Positions 5,758 to 8,539 of a stretch of 8,539 bases of DNA are shown here, one piece after another. Source of the stretch: Candidatus Parvarchaeota archaeon (GTDB taxonomy: Archaea > Nanobdellota > Nanobdellia > Pacearchaeales > GW2011-AR1); contig PSPM01000005.1 in the NCBI GenBank assembly GCA_004195435.1, positions 1 to 8,539 on the forward strand, in the 5' to 3' direction. Every line of letters begins with the position of its first letter. Position 1 is the first letter of the stretch. Below the pieces are notes generated by a model. The model was not told the DNA's origin, did not search any database, and saw only the letters and a list, made by a program, of their open reading frames with translations. Both the position numbers and the translations under genes were made by a program.

Positions 5758-7214
5758 TTTATTCTTTGAGCTTTTTGCAATTTACCAGAATAATCAATAT
5801 AGACTGTTTGAGTTTCTGAAAATTCATGAATTCCCTCAATTCCTGCCTCTCTAGTACCGTTGCCAGTTCCTTTAATACCTCCGAATGGTAGATGAACTTC
5901 TGCCCCAATTGTTGGAGAATTAACATATACTATTCCTGCTTCAAGCAAATCAATTGCTTTATGAGCAAGGTTAACATTATTTGTATAAATAGATGAACTT
6001 AGGCCATATTCAATACAATTGGCAACTTCTATTGCTTCCTCAAAATTCTTAACAGTTATTAAGGAAACAGCAGGCCCAAAAATTTCTTCCTGAGCAACCC
6101 TCGTACTAGATTTAACATTAGTGAAAACTGTTGGATTATAAAAGAAACCTTTTCCAGATTTAATTCCACCGCAAAGAACTTTCGCACCCTCTTTTCTTGC
6201 AATTTGAGAATATTTCTCAGTTTTTTCAACCGCTTTTTTATTAACCAAAGGCCCAATGTTAGTTGACTCTTTTAGAGGATCACCAACCCTAAGTTTTTTG
6301 GTCCTAGAAACTAACATATTTTCAAATTCTTTAGAAATTTTTTTATGCAAAATCAATCTTGATGCGGCAGTGCATCTTTGTCCAGTTGTCCCAAAAGAAC
6401 CAAATAAAACACCCTCCATGGCTAAATCCAAATCAGCATCATCCATTATGATTATAGGATTTTTCCCACCAAGCTCTAATCCAACTTTTTTCAATCCAGC
6501 ATTTTTCGCAATAAATTCTCCGGTTTTTTTTGATCCTGTAAAAGATATTCCATCAATTTCATTACTTCTAATAAGATTTCCTCCAACTTCCTGACCAGAG
6601 CCTGTAACCAAATTTATAACTCCCTTAGGAACTCCAGCTTCCTCACATAACTTAACAAATTCTAAAGCACAAAAAGGAGTCTCTGAAGAGGGTTTCAATA
6701 CAATTCCATTTCCACATATCAAAGCAGGAGCGACTTTCCAAGAAGGGATAGCAATAGGAAAATTCCAAGGAGTTATCAAACCAACAACTCCCAAAGGCTT
6801 TCTTAAAGTATAGCATGATTTGTTAGGTAATTCTGAGGGAGTAGTATGGCCAAATAATCTCCTGCCCTCTCCAGACATATATTCAAAAATATCTATGGCT
6901 TCTTGCACATCTCCTTTAGCTTCTGAAAGAATTTTCCCCATTTCCATAGATTCCAATTTAGCAAGTTGATTTTTTCTCTTTCTCAAAAGATTAGCTATTT
7001 CAAGCAAAACTTGACCCCTATAAGGTGCTGGAATTTTACTCCATTTTTCCTTTCCTTTTTTTGCAGACATAACTGCTAATTGAACATCTTTAGAATTACT
7101 CAATTGAAATTTTCCTAAAATTTTTTCACTTGTAGGATTAATAGATTCGAAACTCTTTCCAGAATTAGATCTCACTTCTTTTCCATTAATATAATTACCA
7201 AATATCCTCACCAC
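5754..7214 (-). CDS. NAD(P)+-dependent aldehyde dehydrogenase (semialdehyde dehydrogenase type)
   Basis: A 486-aa, full-length ALDH-superfamily enzyme. All catalytic and cofactor landmarks are present: PWNFP with N151, LKPSSETP with K174, FTGS at 225-228, LELGGKNP with general base E247, GQRCTAASR with nucleophile C281, and EEIFGP with E377. It oxidises an aldehyde to the acid with NAD(P)+. Near the C-terminus, GAEVHLPFGGIKGTGNGTRE (438-457) differs from the FGG.K.SG.GREG form of GabD and resembles dehydrogenases acting on aminoadipate or ketoglutarate semialdehyde (family recollection, not a search). It is first in the operon and overlaps the aminotransferase by 4 bp, which points to sequential reactions. 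The start is GTG at 7214 (a second in-frame GTG follows at once); a TATA box 27 nt upstream supports the first. There is no ATG alternative nearby. Confidence 0.9.
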   Translation of the reverse strand: MVRIFGNYINGKEVRSNSGKSFESINPTSEKILGKFQLSNSKDVQLAVMSAKKGKEKWSKIPAPYRGQVLLEIANLLRKRKNQLAKLESMEMGKILSEAKGDVQEAIDIFEYMSGEGRRLFGHTTPSELPNKSCYTLRKPLGVVGLITPWNFPIAIPSWKVAPALICGNGIVLKPSSETPFCALEFVKLCEEAGVPKGVINLVTGSGQEVGGNLIRSNEIDGISFTGSKKTGEFIAKNAGLKKVGLELGGKNPIIIMDDADLDLAMEGVLFGSFGTTGQRCTAASRLILHKKISKEFENMLVSRTKKLRVGDPLKESTNIGPLVNKKAVEKTEKYSQIARKEGAKVLCGGIKSGKGFFYNPTVFTNVKSSTRVAQEEIFGPAVSLITVKNFEEAIEVANCIEYGLSSSIYTNNVNLAHKAIDLLEAGIVYVNSPTIGAEVHLPFGGIKGTGNGTREAGIEGIHEFSETQTVYIDYSGKLQKAQRIK

Positions 7215-7237
7215 TTTAAATATTAAATTAAAAATTT

Positions 7238-7245
7238 TATTTAAA
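7238..7245 (-). promoter_or_regulatory. TATA box for the ALDH-aminotransferase-YHS operon
   Basis: TTTAAATA on the minus strand is centred 27 nt before the GTG at 7214. It implies a leaderless polycistronic transcript that begins with GTGGTG. No Shine-Dalgarno sequence is present, which supports the leaderless reading. Confidence 0.55.
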
Positions 7246-7263
7246 TCTTCTCTTTCACAATAA

Positions 7264-7273
7264 TTTTTATATA
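7264..7273 (+). promoter_or_regulatory. TATA box for the 67-aa gene
   Basis: TTTTTATATA is centred about 26 nt before the ATG at 7295, again leaderless spacing. It diverges from the operon promoter at 7238-7245; the two boxes are only about 18 bp apart, so initiation at the two may interfere. Confidence 0.55.
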
Positions 7274-7294
7274 TTAGTCTTGTTCCTTAATTAA

Positions 7295-7498
7295 ATGCCC
7301 TTAGAATATAAATTATCTAATGATGGGGAAAAATTAAGAATATTTGTTCAAAGTAATGATTCTTTATTTCCCAAATTTTTTGAAGAAATTAGATATGATC
7401 GTTCTAGATATATTTTGCCCGGAAAAGAAACAGAAAAGGATGATGATTATCAAGAAAAGGGAGAAACTTACCAAGGACTATTGGACTTGGGTATATAG
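7295..7498 (+). CDS. Small protein of unknown function (67 aa)
   Basis: Not a family I recognise. The protein is soluble, acidic towards the C-terminus (ETEKDDDYQEKGE) and has no membrane segment, cysteine cluster or signal peptide. The N-terminal part (YKLSNDGEKLRIFV) looks like a beta hairpin, and the rest is charged. Support for a real gene is the well-placed TATA box, the absence of an overlapping better frame, and position as the first of three same-strand genes. It diverges from the ALDH operon over an 80-bp gap. Confidence 0.5.
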   Translation: MPLEYKLSNDGEKLRIFVQSNDSLFPKFFEEIRYDRSRYILPGKETEKDDDYQEKGETYQGLLDLGI

Positions 7499-7541
7499 GT
7501 ATAAAAAAGAATAATTGATGGTTTTTAAGTAAAAAGTAAAG

Positions 7542-7550
7542 TTTATAAAT
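7542..7550 (+). promoter_or_regulatory. Candidate TATA box upstream of the structured leader
   Basis: TTTATAAAT is a near-consensus archaeal TATA box. Initiation would fall about 25 nt downstream, near 7571, inside the hairpin region and about 63 nt before the next start codon. A weaker candidate, TTTTTAAG at 7522-7529, would initiate near 7551, just before the hairpin. Confidence 0.45.
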
Positions 7551-7553
7551 AAA

Positions 7554-7613
7554 GAAGCTCTATCTACTTTGAAGGTAGGATAGATAGGCTTCGGTTTGTT
7601 TGTTTTACCTTCA
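7554..7613 (+). promoter_or_regulatory. Structured leader with two mutually exclusive hairpins
   Basis: Hairpin A: GAAGC (7554-7558) pairs with GCUUC (7588-7592), UCUAU (7559-7563) with AUAGA (7580-7584), and CUACUU (7564-7569) with AGGUAG (7573-7578), around a UGA loop. That gives 16 pairs with a single-G bulge and a UAG bulge, followed by the U-rich GGUUUGUUUGUUUU (7593-7606). Hairpin B: UGAAGGUA (7570-7577) pairs perfectly with UACCUUCA (7606-7613). B uses bases needed by A, so the two cannot coexist. The layout of a stable stem followed by U-rich sequence, with an alternative pairing that embeds it, resembles an attenuator or switch ahead of the 101-aa gene at 7634. No ligand class is recognised. 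Confidence 0.45.
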
Positions 7614-7633
7614 CTATATTCTAGGGTTTTAAG

Positions 7634-7939
7634 ATGACATTAAAAAATGTTTTACAAAATAAGAAGGACAGAAATAGAAGACTATTTTATTTTGAAAATA
7701 GAATAGTGGCAGTCTATAGTTCTCCTGAGAGAATTCTTCCAAATAGAGATCTAAAATATAATGTAGAAATTATTGAACCACCTTTAGGTAAAAAAGAAGT
7801 TATAATAAAAAATGAGGTTTCTCAAAATAGATTGAAAAATAACCTTTATACAAAAGATTTAGTTGCCAGAATTTGCTTTAATGATATTTTCCAAAAAGAT
7901 TGTTTAGATAGAAAATTAAACTATCCTAATAGAGAATAA
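7634..7939 (+). CDS. Basic protein of unknown function (101 aa)
   Basis: I do not recognise it. The protein is soluble and basic, rich in lysine, arginine and asparagine. It has a beta-rich look in the middle (RLFYFENRIVAVY; KYNVEIIEPP; KKEVIIKNEV) and two cysteines near the C-terminus (C81, C90). It has no membrane segment or signal peptide. Unlike its neighbours it lacks a TATA box at about -25, and the ATG follows an approximately 60-80 nt leader with hairpins. There is no convincing Shine-Dalgarno sequence; AGGG at 7623-7626 is the nearest candidate. The gene starts 135 bp after the 67-aa gene, and the two may be co-transcribed. That it is coding is likely but not certain. Confidence 0.45.
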   Translation: MTLKNVLQNKKDRNRRLFYFENRIVAVYSSPERILPNRDLKYNVEIIEPPLGKKEVIIKNEVSQNRLKNNLYTKDLVARICFNDIFQKDCLDRKLNYPNRE

Positions 7940-7984
7940 AACTGATATAATTGTTACCACACTCAAGTTGTAACTTTAGTAAGA

Positions 7985-7992
7985 TTTATATA
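7985..7992 (+). promoter_or_regulatory. TATA box for the 3'-truncated last gene
   Basis: TTTATATA is centred about 25 nt before the ATG at 8014, which is leaderless spacing. Confidence 0.6.
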
Positions 7993-8008
7993 GTTTATTT
8001 ACATAAAC
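7993..8008. promoter_or_regulatory. Palindrome between TATA box and start codon
   Basis: GTTTAT (7993-7998) and ATAAAC (8003-8008) form a perfect 6-bp inverted repeat with a 4-bp spacer. It abuts the TATA box and ends 5 bp before the ATG. This position would let a bound dimeric repressor block initiation. If the transcript is leaderless, the palindrome acts as DNA, not as RNA structure. Confidence 0.35.
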
Positions 8009-8013
8009 ATATT

Positions 8014-8539
8014 ATGAAAAAACAACATGAAATAATAAATGGTGAAAGTTATGCAATTGATGAAGATAGATATTTTCAACCAAGAGATAGCGCAGCAATT
8101 CCAGAAGATTCACAAATTGGAAAAGATATCTCTCCGGAGAAACTTATAGCTGTCCATTTAACAAATACAATTCCAGAAGACGGAGTTATCCATCCAACCT
8201 CTTCTTATGATCCAAATACTTGGAGAAACACAATTCATTTCTCTATAAATTGTCCGGTAAAAGCTCACGGAGGATATGAAGGTTGGGAAAACAAAAGTTC
8301 CGCAATTCTTATTCCTTTTGAAAAAATAACAGACAGAATAGAATACTTTACTCCAGTAGACAGTTTTGTCGTTGGAAATTTAGAAATTCCTGAAGAATCA
8401 CACATAATCTATTCAGATAGTAATTCTATTCATGAAAAAACAAGCAAAAAAATAAAAGAATTAGGTTATGTAGCTGTGGAAGGCGGTGCTTGGAACTGGA
8501 ATTATGGTGGAGAATGGAAACCAAATAATTTCGAATCTC
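8014..8539 (+). CDS. Protein of unknown function, cut by the window end (175 codons seen)
   Basis: The frame is open from ATG 8014 to the last base with no stop, so the 3' end lies outside the window. The visible part is soluble, with no signal peptide or membrane segment. It holds an orderly alternation of strands: KLIAVHLTNTIPEDGVIHP near 43-61, WRNTIHFSINCPVKAH at 70-85, AILIPFEKI at 96-104, 'DSFVVGNLEIP' near 115-125, HIIYSD at 129-134, then a helix TSKKIKELGYVAVEGGAWNW. The 'VHLTN' and 'RNTIHFSIN' pair look like conserved elements of an uncharacterised family. I cannot name an activity. The start is well supported by the TATA box at about -25. Confidence 0.7.
   Translation, partial: MKKQHEIINGESYAIDEDRYFQPRDSAAIPEDSQIGKDISPEKLIAVHLTNTIPEDGVIHPTSSYDPNTWRNTIHFSINCPVKAHGGYEGWENKSSAILIPFEKITDRIEYFTPVDSFVVGNLEIPEESHIIYSDSNSIHEKTSKKIKELGYVAVEGGAWNWNYGGEWKPNNFES

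Noticed and set aside
6059..6594. Two overlapping-frame open stretches (6059-6256 minus, 6256-6594 plus)
   Set aside because: Both lie within the conserved ALDH catalytic domain in other frames and have no supporting signals.
7554..7592. Hairpin as a tRNA, H/ACA or C/D box RNA
   Set aside because: No T-arm, no ACA tail after the stem, and no paired C and D boxes; the cloverleaf cannot be closed on either strand.
7952..7975. GTTAC ... GTAAC inverted repeat after the 101-aa gene
   Set aside because: Only 5 bp with a long loop and no T-tract; expected by chance in AT-rich DNA.
1..8539. CRISPR array or known defence system
   Set aside because: No regularly spaced repeats and no recognisable Cas, restriction, toxin-antitoxin or other defence protein.

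Overview
The window reads as AT-rich archaeal DNA, most likely from a DPANN-type archaeon (Woesearchaeota/Pacearchaeota-like); the lineage is an inference. Three signs point to archaea. Nearly every transcription unit has a TATA box centred about 25-28 nt upstream of its start codon or tRNA 5' end, so the mRNAs look leaderless. The tRNA gene does not encode CCA. Plus-strand termination seems to use bare T-tracts. Genes are short and closely packed, and no gene-free stretch exceeds 300 bases.

Layout. At 1-241 lies a 116-bp direct repeat of sequence found again at 2748-2856, together with a chimeric coding remnant. At 242-2743 is a divergent pair: a membrane-anchored sulfatase/LTA-synthase-like enzyme (minus) and a polyprenol/dolichol-kinase-like membrane protein (plus), driven by mirror-image promoters. 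At 2781-3722 is a second divergent pair: an 84-aa protein of unknown function (minus) and a transglutaminase-like cysteine enzyme (plus). tRNA-Gly(GCC) follows at 3791-3862. From 7214 down to 3864 runs a minus-strand three-gene operon: aldehyde dehydrogenase, class III PLP aminotransferase, then a YHS-domain/MauE-like membrane protein. At 7295-8539 are three plus-strand genes of unknown function; the last one runs off the window. The middle one is preceded by a leader region with two mutually exclusive RNA hairpins.

How the genes may work together. The aminotransferase and dehydrogenase overlap by 4 bp and form a classic two-step route: an omega-amino acid (GABA, lysine or ornithine class) is converted to its semialdehyde and then to the acid. 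The dehydrogenase C-terminal motif looks more like the aminoadipate/ketoglutarate-semialdehyde branch than like GabD, so lysine is a serious alternative to GABA. The sulfatase-like enzyme and the polyprenol kinase plausibly both serve cell-surface glycan or lipid modification.

No mobile-element gene, CRISPR array or defence system was recognised. The points most worth a second look are the 2.7-kb segment bounded by near-identical direct repeats, the switch-like leader at 7554-7613, and the mirror-image promoter pair.
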